Assembly: GCA_020636535.1 (NCBI GenBank)
Contig: JACJXT010000011.1
Span: 1,550,001 to 1,614,000 of the forward strand
Direction: 5' to 3'
Origin: Chitinophagales bacterium
Lineage (GTDB): Bacteria; Bacteroidota; Bacteroidia; Chitinophagales; JADIYW01
Length of the DNA stretch: 64,000 nucleotides
Shown: piece after piece, positions 1 through 10,177 of the stretch
Layout: each line of letters begins with the position of its first letter
Numbering within the stretch: the stretch's first letter is position 1
Program-made: the position numbers and the translations under genes
The notes under the pieces: model-generated
Databases searched by the model: none
Told to the model about the DNA's origin: nothing
What the model saw: only the letters and a program-made list of their open reading frames with translations

Positions 1-708
1 TCTATACAAGCTATGATACATTGGCAATACGCTTTAGTGCCATTTTTATTAGGTTGTTGCTTTTATATAATATTTAGTATGGTTGGTATTTCATCGCAAA
101 CACTTGGCGTAGTTACCACAGGAATTGCCTTTAAACTATCTTTTGTAATTCCAGTAATATTTGCTATTTTTTTATATAATGATGCTGTAACTATAATAAA
201 GTTCATTGGTATATTGATGGCAATAATTGCTGTATTATTAATTTCATTCAACAAAGAAAAATCAACAGCAACACCTACTAAATTTGTATTGCTGTTGCCA
301 TTAATTATTTTTATTGGTGGTGGATTATGTGATGCAGTTTATAACTATATTCAGAATAAATTATTTATAGATGGTTGGGAACACATTACTAATACTACTG
401 TCTTTTTTGGTGCATTTGCATTAAGTTTTGCAGCTAATTTTTATAAGAAAGATTTATATCAACTAAAAAATATTATTGCAGGAATTATATTAGGAATACC
501 AAACTATGGTTCACTATTTTTTCTATTAAAAGCATTAGAGCAATCTAAAATGCAAGCAAGTGTAATATTTCCAATTAACAATATAAGTGTAGTAATGCTT
601 ACAACTATAAGCGGATTTATTCTATTTAAAGAACAATTAAACAAACAAAAAATTATTGGCATTGCATTAGCAATTCTGTCGATTGTTTTAATTGGATTTC
701 TGTCATGA
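1..708 (+). CDS. EamA/DMT-family membrane transporter, 5'-partial
   Basis: A multi-spanning inner-membrane protein of the drug/metabolite transporter (EamA) type. The visible part has about eight hydrophobic helices and ends with the family's typical last pair (a PINNISVVML segment, then a helix ending in IGFLS). Only about 235 residues are visible against roughly 290 for the family, and the frame is open to base 1, so the true start lies upstream of the window; the ATG at 13 is probably internal. The stop overlaps the next gene by 4 bp (ATGA), which suggests co-transcription. The substrate cannot be told. Confidence 0.8.
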   Translation, partial: SIQAMIHWQYALVPFLLGCCFYIIFSMVGISSQTLGVVTTGIAFKLSFVIPVIFAIFLYNDAVTIIKFIGILMAIIAVLLISFNKEKSTATPTKFVLLLPLIIFIGGGLCDAVYNYIQNKLFIDGWEHITNTTVFFGAFALSFAANFYKKDLYQLKNIIAGIILGIPNYGSLFFLLKALEQSKMQASVIFPINNISVVMLTTISGFILFKEQLNKQKIIGIALAILSIVLIGFLS

Positions 709-1292
709 AATATCGTACAGTAGAAAATATTGAAGGTGTTATATACAAAGAGAAAGCAAGTAAATTTATTGGTTATGCTTATTTTGTTGACAATGAATTA
801 GCTATAAAAGAATATATTAATTATGTAAAACAGATGCATAAAAAAGCGTCGCATCATTGTTTTGCATATCGATTAGGTTTTGATGATAACAATTTTAGAG
901 CTTTTGATGATGGAGAACCAAGTGGCACTGCAGGAAAACCAATACTTCAACAAATAGATAGCTATAATGTAAAAAATGTGTTGCTCATTGTTGTTCGATA
1001 TTTTGGAGGAACAAAATTAGGTACTTCTGGATTAATTAGTGCTTATAAAGCAAGTGCTAATGAAACACTTATGGCAACCAATATTATAGAAGTGTATCAC
1101 TACGAACAGATAATTTTTCAGTGCAATTATGAACAATTAAATAGTGTATATAATATTTTAGTATCTCCAATAGAAATAATAAATAGTAATATAGATAATA
1201 TATCTAAATTTATAGTAAATATTCCTAGCGATTTATTATCTGATACCATTTTAAAACTGCAAGAAATTGGAGTAGAAATACTAGAAAGTTAA
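705..1292 (+). CDS. yigZ: YigZ/IMPACT family protein (UPF0029)
   Basis: A 195-residue protein of the YigZ/IMPACT family. The N-terminal domain carries the family hallmarks: a DDGEPSGTAGKP stretch at about residues 68-79 and an RYFGGTKLGTSGL stretch at about 103-115. The C-terminal part fits the small ferredoxin-like DUF1949 domain. The length is normal. Eukaryotic IMPACT acts on the GCN translation-control pathway; the bacterial role is not settled. It overlaps the upstream transporter gene by 4 bp and is followed by a 168-bp gap. Confidence 0.88.
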   Translation: MKYRTVENIEGVIYKEKASKFIGYAYFVDNELAIKEYINYVKQMHKKASHHCFAYRLGFDDNNFRAFDDGEPSGTAGKPILQQIDSYNVKNVLLIVVRYFGGTKLGTSGLISAYKASANETLMATNIIEVYHYEQIIFQCNYEQLNSVYNILVSPIEIINSNIDNISKFIVNIPSDLLSDTILKLQEIGVEILES

Positions 1293-1460
1293 ATTGTAAA
1301 TTTATAACAAATAGATTTTGCTTCATTAATATATACCTAAACTTATTAATATATTGTTTCTTGAAGATAAGTACACTTATCTAATATAGACAATAAATAA
1401 AATTTACCATTGCTAATTTATGCTCTTTAAACTGTAATATTTAGAAAATTTGGCGTATTA

Positions 1461-3767
1461 TTGAGTATGATAAATGCATGGAAAGATAAAATGCAATTGC
1501 TTATCAACGATTTTGATACTACTGATATTTCTATGGAAAATATCACAGAACACAGTATTGCAATCGTAGAATTCTGTATAAAATTAATTCAAGAAAATCC
1601 ATTTCAATTATCATCCAATGCCATTACAGCTTTGCAATATGAAACGGCATTTAAATTTAAAAAATTAGCTATACTATTAAGAGATATTAATTTTAGAGTT
1701 TATAAAGATGCCATTTCAGCTATTGAAGATAAAACAATAAGTACTAATATTACTATCAATCAGTCAGATACTAAAATATTATTGCAAAATATAAATTCTG
1801 AAATAATAGATGAATTAACTGTATTACAAACTGATACTATTTCACAAAAAAAACTAGATGCTTGGCAACACGAAACCAATCCAAGTACAATCATAGTAGA
1901 ACAACTACAAAAGTTAATCGAACACATCAAAATAATTATACAATCCTATAAAAATTTAGAAGTTGTTAATGCAGATATTGTTGAGTATAAAGCTAAATTA
2001 ATTGATAGTACAGCAGTTTTAAACGACCAAGCTAACTTTGCAATTAATCAAACCGAATCGTTTTTGCAAACCATTAAACAAGAATTTACAGAGTGGACAG
2101 CCAAAGATTTGGAAGCGTTGGAAAAGCTCATCAATAAACACTACAAAGCGATAGAAGTGCATAAAACAAAGTATTCTTTTACAGAATTAGACATCAATAC
2201 TTTAGAACAATGTGATATTGCAAGTGGTGTAGCAGAAGGAGAGTTGTTGGTTAAAACCATAGATTTTAAAGAAGAAATTAGTGCTTGGCTCGAAGCAGAA
2301 ATTTATCCAGTTTTTTACGATTTAAAGAATTTAAGTGAGCAAATTCACGACCGATGTTTGTTGTCTTTAATCAATGTAAACAATAGAGTTAAAGAAATTG
2401 TGCAACAAATAAAACTCAAAGAAAATTTGCCATACAATATGGAAACTGTGTTGCAACCGATTAGCAATATTCCTAAAAATGCCAATAAAATTCTAGTAGA
2501 TTTAGTTGCTAAAAATGAAGATTTAGCTAAAACAATTAATGAAACTTTTAAAACTACTAATATATTTAATAATAATGATTACTTTATTTATAGAGTGAAT
2601 CTTAATAGAGAAGCCAATGGCAAAATTGTTAAATATAAATTTGGATTTTGGGAAAGAAACTATCAAAAGTTTAAAAGAAGCTTGCGAAAATATTTCTATA
2701 AAGATGATGATACCGTTTTAAATTTATTAGATACTTTCGATTTTATACAACACAATACCATTCAACAACAAGACATTGCTACTACATCGTTGTTTCTTAA
2801 AAAAGGATATATTGGCAAGTCATTTTTAGTAGAACGAAACGATGTTTATCAGCTTACAAAAGTGGCAATTAAAGAATGGAATGCTGGAAATAAAGGTGCT
2901 TTGTTGGTTTATGGTGATGCACTAACTGGAAAAAGTACAATACTAGAATCTATTAATTTAGCAATTCCAAAATTACCAGTGGTTTATTTAAAACCACACA
3001 CTACGATACATTATAAAGGTAGAAATTTTGAAGTAGAATACAATTTAGAAGAAGCATTAAAGTTTATTAATAAATATATTTATCAAGATAAAGTAATTTT
3101 AGCTATTGATGATTTAGAATTGTGGAGAGATAAACAGAATAGCTTGTATGACAATATCAATACTTTTATTTATAATATCAATAAATATAATAAAAATATA
3201 TTCTTTATAGTTTCAACTAATGGTTGGATGAAACATCATCTAGATACTTATTTTAGATTTAACGACTATTTTATAGCAGAGTATTGTACCAATTTTACTT
3301 CTAATGATGATATTTTAAAAGCCATTGTACTACGATATATTGCGTCTATTAAAGAAGACAATCAGTCAGCATCTTGGGACGATGAAAATCAAAAAATAGA
3401 AAAATATATACAATATATTATACAGCATACACATAATAATATTGGTGCTTGTTTAAAACATTTTTATTTGTCTACCAGACAAAAGTATGAACATATATTA
3501 AGTACACCAGATTCTTTTGTCGATTTAATTGAAAGAAATAGATATTTATTAAAATATATTTTAAAGTTGAAAAAGACAGACGAATTTGAAATGCTTAAAA
3601 ATATAGGAGCGAAGTCGAGTAGGAGTGGACAATTGCAAATTCAAAACTTGTTGAATTGCAAAGTTTTAGTACGCAATAACTTTGGAGAAATTAATGTAAA
3701 CAAAGCAATTATAGATTATGTTGAACATATTTTGCACGATTTTGATTTAAAATTTAACTATGATTAA
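1461..3767 (+). CDS. Large coiled-coil protein with AAA-type P-loop ATPase domain
   Basis: I do not recognise this 768-residue protein as a named family. The first roughly 450 residues are helical and charged with likely coiled coils. A nucleotide-binding domain follows: Walker A GDALTGKST at about 485-493, a Walker B-like VILAIDDLELW near 545-555, and a sensor-1-like FFIVSTNGW near 582-590. A basic stretch, KFKRSLRKYFYK, lies just before it. There is no signal peptide or clear membrane helix. The start may be the TTG at 1461 or the ATG at 1467. It overlaps the next gene, a membrane protein, by 8 bp, so the two are translationally linked; an ATP-driven control of the downstream channel and antiporter is inference only. 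Confidence 0.6.
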   Translation: MSMINAWKDKMQLLINDFDTTDISMENITEHSIAIVEFCIKLIQENPFQLSSNAITALQYETAFKFKKLAILLRDINFRVYKDAISAIEDKTISTNITINQSDTKILLQNINSEIIDELTVLQTDTISQKKLDAWQHETNPSTIIVEQLQKLIEHIKIIIQSYKNLEVVNADIVEYKAKLIDSTAVLNDQANFAINQTESFLQTIKQEFTEWTAKDLEALEKLINKHYKAIEVHKTKYSFTELDINTLEQCDIASGVAEGELLVKTIDFKEEISAWLEAEIYPVFYDLKNLSEQIHDRCLLSLINVNNRVKEIVQQIKLKENLPYNMETVLQPISNIPKNANKILVDLVAKNEDLAKTINETFKTTNIFNNNDYFIYRVNLNREANGKIVKYKFGFWERNYQKFKRSLRKYFYKDDDTVLNLLDTFDFIQHNTIQQQDIATTSLFLKKGYIGKSFLVERNDVYQLTKVAIKEWNAGNKGALLVYGDALTGKSTILESINLAIPKLPVVYLKPHTTIHYKGRNFEVEYNLEEALKFINKYIYQDKVILAIDDLELWRDKQNSLYDNINTFIYNINKYNKNIFFIVSTNGWMKHHLDTYFRFNDYFIAEYCTNFTSNDDILKAIVLRYIASIKEDNQSASWDDENQKIEKYIQYIIQHTHNNIGACLKHFYLSTRQKYEHILSTPDSFVDLIERNRYLLKYILKLKKTDEFEMLKNIGAKSSRSGQLQIQNLLNCKVLVRNNFGEINVNKAIIDYVEHILHDFDLKFNYD

Positions 3768-4461
3768 TCCAAGCGAAATAGGACTTACATGGACTGGTTT
3801 TTTACTTATTACCTTTGTAATCATAGTATTGATGTTCTTGTATCATAATAAATTATCGAGTAGTATTTTTGAAAAAACCAATAATAAACCACTACAATAT
3901 TTAGTAAATAGATTAATATTAATTATTGGAATAATTATAATAATGGTATGTTTTGTAAGTGTACATATACTTTGGAATAGTATTTTCTTACTGATAGTTA
4001 TTGCATTGTTTTACAGAGTTATAAAATCATTTGTGTTAGGAACTTGGTTAATTTATGAACTCAATTTAAAAGAAGGCATTCGTTTTAGTGTGCTCAATTA
4101 TAATGGAGTGATAGACAAGATTTTAAACACAGGCATTGTGTTATCTAACATAGAAAAAAAGCATTTTATACACTATCATCAACTGTATCACTTTATAACA
4201 TCAACAGTAAATGTGCAAGAACCAATACATTTAGAATTTGAAATTACATTAAACGAAACTTCAGATGTACACAAAATCATCAATACAGTAAAACAAATTC
4301 TATTCGATTTTCCATTCTTACTAAACAATAACAAACCAATTATAATACCTAAAGAAAACACAATCTACATTAGTATAGTATTGATTAATCATAAATATAT
4401 ACATACAATATATGAATTGTTAAAGTCAGATGAATATCAATTAAAACTTAAAGAAAACTAA
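3760..4461 (+). CDS. Membrane protein, MscS-like (tentative)
   Basis: A 233-residue protein with about three hydrophobic segments in the first 105 residues. A soluble C-terminal part follows that resembles the beta domain plus alpha/beta tail of small-conductance mechanosensitive channels: a segment running GIRFSVLNYNG...GIVLSN, then a tail with two beta-alpha-beta-like units. It is shorter than E. coli MscS (about 286 residues), and the pore-helix glycine/alanine pattern is not obvious, so the assignment is weak. It sits between an ATPase gene (8-bp overlap) and a cation/proton antiporter gene (5-bp gap), which supports a role in ion or osmotic handling. Confidence 0.5.
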   Translation: MINPSEIGLTWTGFLLITFVIIVLMFLYHNKLSSSIFEKTNNKPLQYLVNRLILIIGIIIIMVCFVSVHILWNSIFLLIVIALFYRVIKSFVLGTWLIYELNLKEGIRFSVLNYNGVIDKILNTGIVLSNIEKKHFIHYHQLYHFITSTVNVQEPIHLEFEITLNETSDVHKIINTVKQILFDFPFLLNNNKPIIIPKENTIYISIVLINHKYIHTIYELLKSDEYQLKLKEN

Positions 4462-4466
4462 GTACT

Positions 4467-5762
4467 ATGTATTCAGAAATATTATCATCATACAACTTAA
4501 TTATTATATGTTCAATTATAATAATTATATCATTTTTCTTCGGAGAAATTTCAAAAAGAACAGGTGTGCCTTCTGTATTATTATTAATAGTATTAGGTAT
4601 CTTACTACAATTTGTACTAGATTTTTTCAATATCTATAATCTCGACTTTTTTCCAGTACTAGAAATGTTAGGCATCGTTGGATTAATCATGATAGTACTA
4701 GAAGCTGCACTAGAACTCAAACTAGATAGAGATAAAATAAAACCAATTACCAGTGCATTTTTAGTAGCATTGATTGGTTTACTTGGCTCTGCTTTTCTTA
4801 CGGTAAAAGTACTCATGCATTTTATACCAACACTTACTACCATGCAAGCGTGGATGTATGCAACACCATTATCTATTTTATCAAGTGCTATTATTATACC
4901 AAGTGTAAGTAATTTAAGAGCAGACAAAAAAGAATTTCATATATATGAAAGTACATTTTCTGATATTATGGGAATCATGCTTTTCTACTTTATTACAGCA
5001 CAGCTTAAAAGTAAATCACTAGCAATTGCACATCACAAACAATATAGTTTTTCTTCTGGAGTTGTTGAATATTCTATAAATATATTTATAACAATACTAC
5101 TATCTATTATATTTAGTTATATTATAGTATTAGTATTTCAAAAGTTACAAAGTCAAGTAAAACTGTTTTTACTAATAGCACTGTTGATGTTATTATATGC
5201 CATTGGAAAACAAATGCATTTATCGTCGTTGCTAATTATTTTAAGTTTTGGTTTGGTAATTGCCAACACCGAATTATTTTTTAGAGGCAAACTAAAACGA
5301 TTGATAGATGTAAATAAAGTACACAGTATTTATCACAGTTTACACGATATTACCATGGAAACTTCATTTGTGGTACGAACTTTCTTTTTTGTGATTTTTG
5401 GTATTACGCTAACATTTGCATCACTAGCAAACATAGATGTAGTAGTAATTAGTTTGATTTTACTAGCCATTATATATATAGTTCGATTTATTCTGCTACG
5501 AATTTTTATAGGAAAAGATATTATTCCACAACTATTTATTGCACCAAGAGGTTTAATTACCATCTTATTATTTTATGCAATTCCAAAAGAACATCAAGCC
5601 GATGATTTTGACAATGGCATACTATTATTTATCATTATAGGTACTAGTATAATTATGACGATTTCTATGATTTTTAATAAGAAACGAGCTAGTAAAGCAA
5701 TCAACAAAGCCAACAGCGTAGAAATTAAAACCGACTCATGGAACGCACCAGGTTTGGATTAA
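4467..5762 (+). CDS. Cation:proton antiporter (CPA1/NhaP-like)
   Basis: A 431-residue inner-membrane protein with about 12 hydrophobic helices, expected to exchange Na+ or K+ for H+. Family features include an SSAIIIPSV segment where CPA1 proteins have their unwound helix, a YESTFSDIMG motif (the ESxxxD helix) near 153-162, and an APRGLITILL motif near 355-364 that matches the conserved arginine-glycine helix. There is no long cytoplasmic RCK/TrkA tail, only about 35 hydrophilic residues. It is the third gene of a tight unit and converges on the ABC exporter gene with a 1-bp gap. Confidence 0.82.
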   Translation: MYSEILSSYNLIIICSIIIIISFFFGEISKRTGVPSVLLLIVLGILLQFVLDFFNIYNLDFFPVLEMLGIVGLIMIVLEAALELKLDRDKIKPITSAFLVALIGLLGSAFLTVKVLMHFIPTLTTMQAWMYATPLSILSSAIIIPSVSNLRADKKEFHIYESTFSDIMGIMLFYFITAQLKSKSLAIAHHKQYSFSSGVVEYSINIFITILLSIIFSYIIVLVFQKLQSQVKLFLLIALLMLLYAIGKQMHLSSLLIILSFGLVIANTELFFRGKLKRLIDVNKVHSIYHSLHDITMETSFVVRTFFFVIFGITLTFASLANIDVVVISLILLAIIYIVRFILLRIFIGKDIIPQLFIAPRGLITILLFYAIPKEHQADDFDNGILLFIIIGTSIIMTISMIFNKKRASKAINKANSVEIKTDSWNAPGLD

Positions 5763-5763
5763 A

Positions 5764-7590
5764 CTATAACTGTTGTAAACTTACCAATCTAAAATATTCG
5801 CCTTGTAATTGCATTAGTGTTTGATGATTGCCTTGCTCTACCAAATTGCCTTCTTTTAGCACTATAATATTGTCGCATTGTTGTATCGTAGATAAACGAT
5901 GAGCTATAACAATAGCTGTTTTGTTTTGCCAATACTTAGCTAATGCTTGTTGAATCATTTGTTCATTACTACTATCTAAATGAGCAGTAGCTTCATCTAA
6001 AATTAAAATAGGTGCATCGTGATAAACAGCTCTTGCTAATGCCAAGCGTTGTTGTTCGCCACCACTTAATTTAATACCATTATCGCCAATAAATGTAGCC
6101 AAACCATGTTCTGCATGATTGATGATAGTCGTTAAATTACACAATTCAATTACACGATTGAGTTGCTGTTCATTATATTCATTATTTAAAATAATATTGT
6201 TTTTAATCGTATCATTAAATAAAACAGCATGCTGTGTTACGAACGAAAATTGATTTCTTAAGTCATTTAAGTTAATCTTTTTAATATCTGTTCCATCAAT
6301 AGCAATATTGCCTTGTTGTACATCATAAAATCGTAGTAACAATTGTACCAATGTCGATTTACCACTTCCAGACAAACCAACTATGGCTACTTTTTGATTT
6401 TTAGGAATGCTAAACGAAATATTATTTAATACATTTTTATTTTTATATTTAAATGAAATATTATTTATTAAAATAGATTCCTTTAATGCACTAATTGGTA
6501 TCGCATCTGCATTATTGTTGATAGTAATTTTTTCTTGAAGAAAGGCATTTACTCTATCCATAGATGCTAAACCTTTTTGAATAAAGTAATAAGCATTTGA
6601 AAAAGCTTTCGCTGGTTGTATGATTTGAGAAAATATAACGATAAAGGCAATGAATGCTTCTGCAGACAAACTTGATGTCTCATTCAAAACCAATCTTCCT
6701 CCAACAAATAATACAATTACTACTACACCAATTCCTAAAAACTCAGACAATGGCGATGACAAATCTCTTTTTCTAAGCATCTTAGTACTAATATTGTGAT
6801 GTGCTTCGTTAGTATCAAAAAACAGTTTTCTAAAAAAACTACTCGCATTATATGCTTTAATTACTTTAATACCATTTATAGTTTCGTTGGTAATTTGGTT
6901 AATCTGCGATTGTAAATCTAAAACTATATGCGAACTTTGTTTTAAACTCTTTCCAATTTTTCCAATTACATAACCAGACAATGGCAAAATGATTAGCACA
7001 AACAAAGTCAATTGTGGACTCATAATCAACATGGTAATTAGCGTAATTAAAATAGTAATTGGTTCTTTAAAAATGATTTCTAAAAAATGCAACACTCCAT
7101 ATTCAATCTCTTGAACATCGTTCGTCATTTTAGTCATTATTTTACCATGTTGTTCTTCTGCAAAATAAGCAATATCTAATAATAATAATTTATCATATAT
7201 TTTTTGTCTAATGTTTGATGCAATACCAGTTCGCATTGGAGCTAAAAAATGCAATGCCAAGTATCTAAAAATATTTTTTAAGAAGAATACTAAAAGCGTA
7301 ATACAACAAACCCAAAGTAATGCATGCACTTTTCCATTGGTATTTATCCATGTTTGTATTTGATAAGTTACTAAATCGCTTATGTACGATTTTGTATTCA
7401 CTGCTTGCTCAAATATTGGTTTTTGAACGACTGCATTTGCATCAGATTGAAAAATTAATTGCAAAAATGGAATCAACATCAACAAAGAAAATACTGAAAA
7501 TACAGCAGTTAGCAAGTTAAATACTATGTTTAGTACTGTATTGAGCCAATATGGCTTTACATAATTTAAGTATATCTTTAGCTGTTTCAC
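5764..7590 (-). CDS. ABC exporter, fused permease/ATPase (MsbA-like)
   Basis: A 608-residue half-transporter in the usual exporter layout. A six-helix membrane domain spans about residues 15-335 and an ATPase domain about 365-605. The ATPase has Walker A GLSGSGKST near 400, the signature LSGGEQQR near 505, and Walker B ILILDEATAHLD near 525, followed by an AHRLST switch. MsbA-type proteins flip lipid A or other lipids across the inner membrane using ATP; this gene could equally export another lipid or peptide. It is divergent from rbfA, with about 46 bp between start codons that must hold both promoters. Confidence 0.85.
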   Translation of the reverse strand: MKQLKIYLNYVKPYWLNTVLNIVFNLLTAVFSVFSLLMLIPFLQLIFQSDANAVVQKPIFEQAVNTKSYISDLVTYQIQTWINTNGKVHALLWVCCITLLVFFLKNIFRYLALHFLAPMRTGIASNIRQKIYDKLLLLDIAYFAEEQHGKIMTKMTNDVQEIEYGVLHFLEIIFKEPITILITLITMLIMSPQLTLFVLIILPLSGYVIGKIGKSLKQSSHIVLDLQSQINQITNETINGIKVIKAYNASSFFRKLFFDTNEAHHNISTKMLRKRDLSSPLSEFLGIGVVVIVLFVGGRLVLNETSSLSAEAFIAFIVIFSQIIQPAKAFSNAYYFIQKGLASMDRVNAFLQEKITINNNADAIPISALKESILINNISFKYKNKNVLNNISFSIPKNQKVAIVGLSGSGKSTLVQLLLRFYDVQQGNIAIDGTDIKKINLNDLRNQFSFVTQHAVLFNDTIKNNIILNNEYNEQQLNRVIELCNLTTIINHAEHGLATFIGDNGIKLSGGEQQRLALARAVYHDAPILILDEATAHLDSSNEQMIQQALAKYWQNKTAIVIAHRLSTIQQCDNIIVLKEGNLVEQGNHQTLMQLQGEYFRLVSLQQL

Positions 7591-7621
7591 TTGTTATCGA
7601 CAAAGATATTATATACTTTTG
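7591..7621 (+). promoter_or_regulatory. Bacteroidota-type promoter for rbfA
   Basis: TTG at 7591-7593 and TACTTTTG at 7614-7621 are 20 bp apart, matching the Bacteroidota consensus TTG-N17-23-TAnnTTTG. Transcription would begin a few bases after 7621, downstream of the TTG codon at 7619, so rbfA should start at the ATG at 7637. Confidence 0.65.
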
Positions 7622-7636
7622 TCTTTATTGCATAAG

Positions 7637-8032
7637 ATGGAATCTATTAAACAAAAACAAGTTAGCAAAATAATACAAATGGCTTTGGCTGATATTTTTT
7701 TGCAAGAAGCTAAAGAAATTTTAGACGGAGCAATGGTAAGTATTAGCAGCGTACATATAACACCAGATTTATTTACAGCCAGAGTGTATATTGGTATCTT
7801 TAATCATAAAAAACCTGATGAAATTTTATATTTTATTGAAGCTAATAATAAAGCCATTAGAAAATTACTAGGTAATAAAATCAAAAGTAAAGTAAGAAGA
7901 ATTCCAGAGTTGGTATTTTTTAAAGATGATTCTTTAGACGAAGTGTTTAAGTTGGAAGCATTGTTTAAAGACATTAAAGACAAAGACGACTCAATACAAC
8001 AACTTAGAGATACCAACAATGATGAAGCATGA
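7637..8032 (+). CDS. rbfA: Ribosome-binding factor A
   Basis: A 131-residue RbfA, the small KH-fold factor that binds the 30S subunit and helps mature the 5' end of 16S rRNA, important in the cold. It begins ESIKQKQVSKIIQMALADIF, has a VSISSVHITPDLFTARVYIGIF core, and a RIPELVFFKDDSLDEV tail that are typical of the family. An in-frame TTG at 7619 overlaps the -7 promoter element, so the ATG at 7637 is chosen. The last 4 bp (ATGA) overlap the start of the permease gene, a pairing common in Bacteroidota. Confidence 0.92.
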   Translation: MESIKQKQVSKIIQMALADIFLQEAKEILDGAMVSISSVHITPDLFTARVYIGIFNHKKPDEILYFIEANNKAIRKLLGNKIKSKVRRIPELVFFKDDSLDEVFKLEALFKDIKDKDDSIQQLRDTNNDEA

Positions 8033-9273
8033 TAAAAAGTCTGCCATTTAAAATTGCTTTTAGATATTTATTTTCTAAAAAATCTACCAATGCTATAAAT
8101 ATTATTGCTAGTATTAGTGCTGCTGCAATTGGCGTTGGTGTAATGGCTTTAATTTTGGTTTTGTCTGTGTTTAATGGCTTAGAAGACTTGGTAAAATCAC
8201 TCTACACTGTCTTTTATCCAGAAATTGCTATTACGGCAAAACATAGTAAAACTATTTATTTAGATGATAATATCAACAATATTTTAAAAGACAATAAAGA
8301 TATTGCTCAATTTTCATACACACTCGAAGAAAATGCTTTATTAGAGTACAACGAAAATCAACATATTGCTACAATAAAAGGTGTTGATAGAAATTATTTT
8401 AATGTAGTTAGTGGTTTTGATTCTTTTATGATTGAAGGCAACAAACGACTACAATTAGCAGATCAGAATTATATTTTATTAGGCGTTGGTGTAGCCAATA
8501 TTTTAGGTATTAATACTGAAAGAGCAACACGACCTGTTGGAATTTATATAGGAAAAAAGAATACCAAAAGTTTGTCGAATGTAGAAAATGCTTTTAATAA
8601 AAGTTACATTAATGGTGGTGGTGTTTTTGCAATTTCCGACGAATTTGATAGCAAGTATACCATAGTACCTTTAGATTATCTACAACAAATTAGCGAAAAC
8701 TACACTCAAGTTTCTAAGATAGAAATTAAGTTGAAAGACAAAAAAGACGAAGCTAGCGTACTACAATATCTGCATTCAAAATTAGGCGATGATTACGACA
8801 TCAAAAATAGATACCAACAAAACGAAGTATTGTACAAAGTGTTACAATCTGAAAAATGGATGGTATTTGCCATTTTATCTGGAATAATAATTATAGCAGC
8901 ATTTAACATCATAGGTGTTTTGTCGATGTTGGTTTTAGAAAAACGGAAAGATATGGCAGCACTAACAGCACTTGGTTTTCAAAAAAAATCGGTAGTACAT
9001 TTATTTTTGTACGAAGGCATTTTATTAGCTGCAATAGGAACTATTATTGGAACTATTATTGCAATTATTTTGTTACTACTACAACAACATGTAGGTTTAA
9101 TAAAAATGCCAGGCGAATCATTCATCTTAAAATACTATCCAGTAAAAATGAAAATTTTAGATTTTATAATGGTGTATGCTATTGTAATTATTATTTGTTT
9201 GATTGCATCGTGGTTGCCATCTACAAGAGCAGCTAATAGAATAGAAAAAGAATATTTAAATTATTTATCATAA
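8029..9273 (+). CDS. FtsX-like ABC permease (LolC/LolE type)
   Basis: A 414-residue inner-membrane permease with one N-terminal helix (about 20-45), a large periplasmic domain (about 50-270), and three C-terminal helices (about 280-410). This is the LolC/LolE/MacB-type arrangement. The opening, FKIAFRYLFSKKSTNAINII, is typical of LolC/E proteins, which extract lipoproteins from the inner membrane. It overlaps rbfA by 4 bp and is followed 3 bp later by an ABC ATPase gene, but that ATPase looks NatA-like and may belong with the next permease instead. Transport of lipoproteins is inferred from the family. Confidence 0.85.
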   Translation: MIKSLPFKIAFRYLFSKKSTNAINIIASISAAAIGVGVMALILVLSVFNGLEDLVKSLYTVFYPEIAITAKHSKTIYLDDNINNILKDNKDIAQFSYTLEENALLEYNENQHIATIKGVDRNYFNVVSGFDSFMIEGNKRLQLADQNYILLGVGVANILGINTERATRPVGIYIGKKNTKSLSNVENAFNKSYINGGGVFAISDEFDSKYTIVPLDYLQQISENYTQVSKIEIKLKDKKDEASVLQYLHSKLGDDYDIKNRYQQNEVLYKVLQSEKWMVFAILSGIIIIAAFNIIGVLSMLVLEKRKDMAALTALGFQKKSVVHLFLYEGILLAAIGTIIGTIIAIILLLLQQHVGLIKMPGESFILKYYPVKMKILDFIMVYAIVIIICLIASWLPSTRAANRIEKEYLNYLS

Positions 9274-9276
9274 AAT

Positions 9277-10176
9277 ATGTCATTATTAAAAATAGATAAA
9301 GTATCAAAAACCTTTCAAGATAATTTGGCTTTAAACAATATTTCATTTGAAATTGAACAAGGCAAAATTTATGGTTTATTAGGTCCAAATGGTGCAGGAA
9401 AAACAACATTGATTAGACACATTACACAGATTTTTCTACCAGACGAAGGTCAGCTGTTCTACAATGGAGAAAAATTACAAGCCAAACACATCAACGAAAT
9501 TGGATACATGCCAGAAGAAAGAGGTTTGTACAAAAAAATGAAAGTTGGTGAGCACTTACTTTATTTAGCACGATTAAGAGGTTTGGATAATGCTACTGCA
9601 AAACAAAAAATAGATTTTTATATTCATAAGTTTGATATTGAATCGTGGTGGAATAAAGAAGTAGGCGAACTATCTAAAGGTATGCAACAGAAAATTCAGT
9701 TTATTGCAACGGTTTTGCATCAACCTAAATTACTCATTTTAGATGAACCTTTTTCTGGATTAGATCCTGTGAATGCTCAAATTATTAAAGAAGAAATTTT
9801 CAACTTACACAATCAAGGAATGACGATTATTTTCTCTACACACCGAATGGAAAATGTAGAAGAAATTTGCGAAGAAATTATACTAATCAACAAAGGCAAT
9901 ATTTTAATTGATGGAAAAGTAAAAGACATCAAAGAAAAATATAAAGAAAATAAGTATAAATTAGAATTCTATGATAATGTGGTTATGCCAGAAAATATTT
10001 CACAACAATATCAATACACCAATAACAGCGAAACAGATTATGTTTTTACGCTACAAGAAAATCAACAACCAAACGAGTTGCTAAAATTAGTGTTACAAAA
10101 CAATTTGCCTTTAAAAGCATTTCAAGAAATTTTGCCAAGCATCAATGAAATTTTTATAAAAACAGTCAATCAATAA
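9277..10176 (+). CDS. ABC transporter ATP-binding protein (NatA-like)
   Basis: A 299-residue ATPase subunit with Walker A GPNGAGKTT near residue 37, signature LSKGMQQK near 131, Walker B LLILDEPFSGLDP near 152, and the H-loop STHRME. About 80 C-terminal residues form the extra domain common to NatA/CcmA-type ATPases (DUF4162-like). The adjacent gene one base downstream encodes an ABC-2 permease, so the two very likely form one exporter. NatAB exports Na+ in Bacillus; the substrate here is not known. Confidence 0.9.
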   Translation: MSLLKIDKVSKTFQDNLALNNISFEIEQGKIYGLLGPNGAGKTTLIRHITQIFLPDEGQLFYNGEKLQAKHINEIGYMPEERGLYKKMKVGEHLLYLARLRGLDNATAKQKIDFYIHKFDIESWWNKEVGELSKGMQQKIQFIATVLHQPKLLILDEPFSGLDPVNAQIIKEEIFNLHNQGMTIIFSTHRMENVEEICEEIILINKGNILIDGKVKDIKEKYKENKYKLEFYDNVVMPENISQQYQYTNNSETDYVFTLQENQQPNELLKLVLQNNLPLKAFQEILPSINEIFIKTVNQ

Positions 10177-10177
10177 T

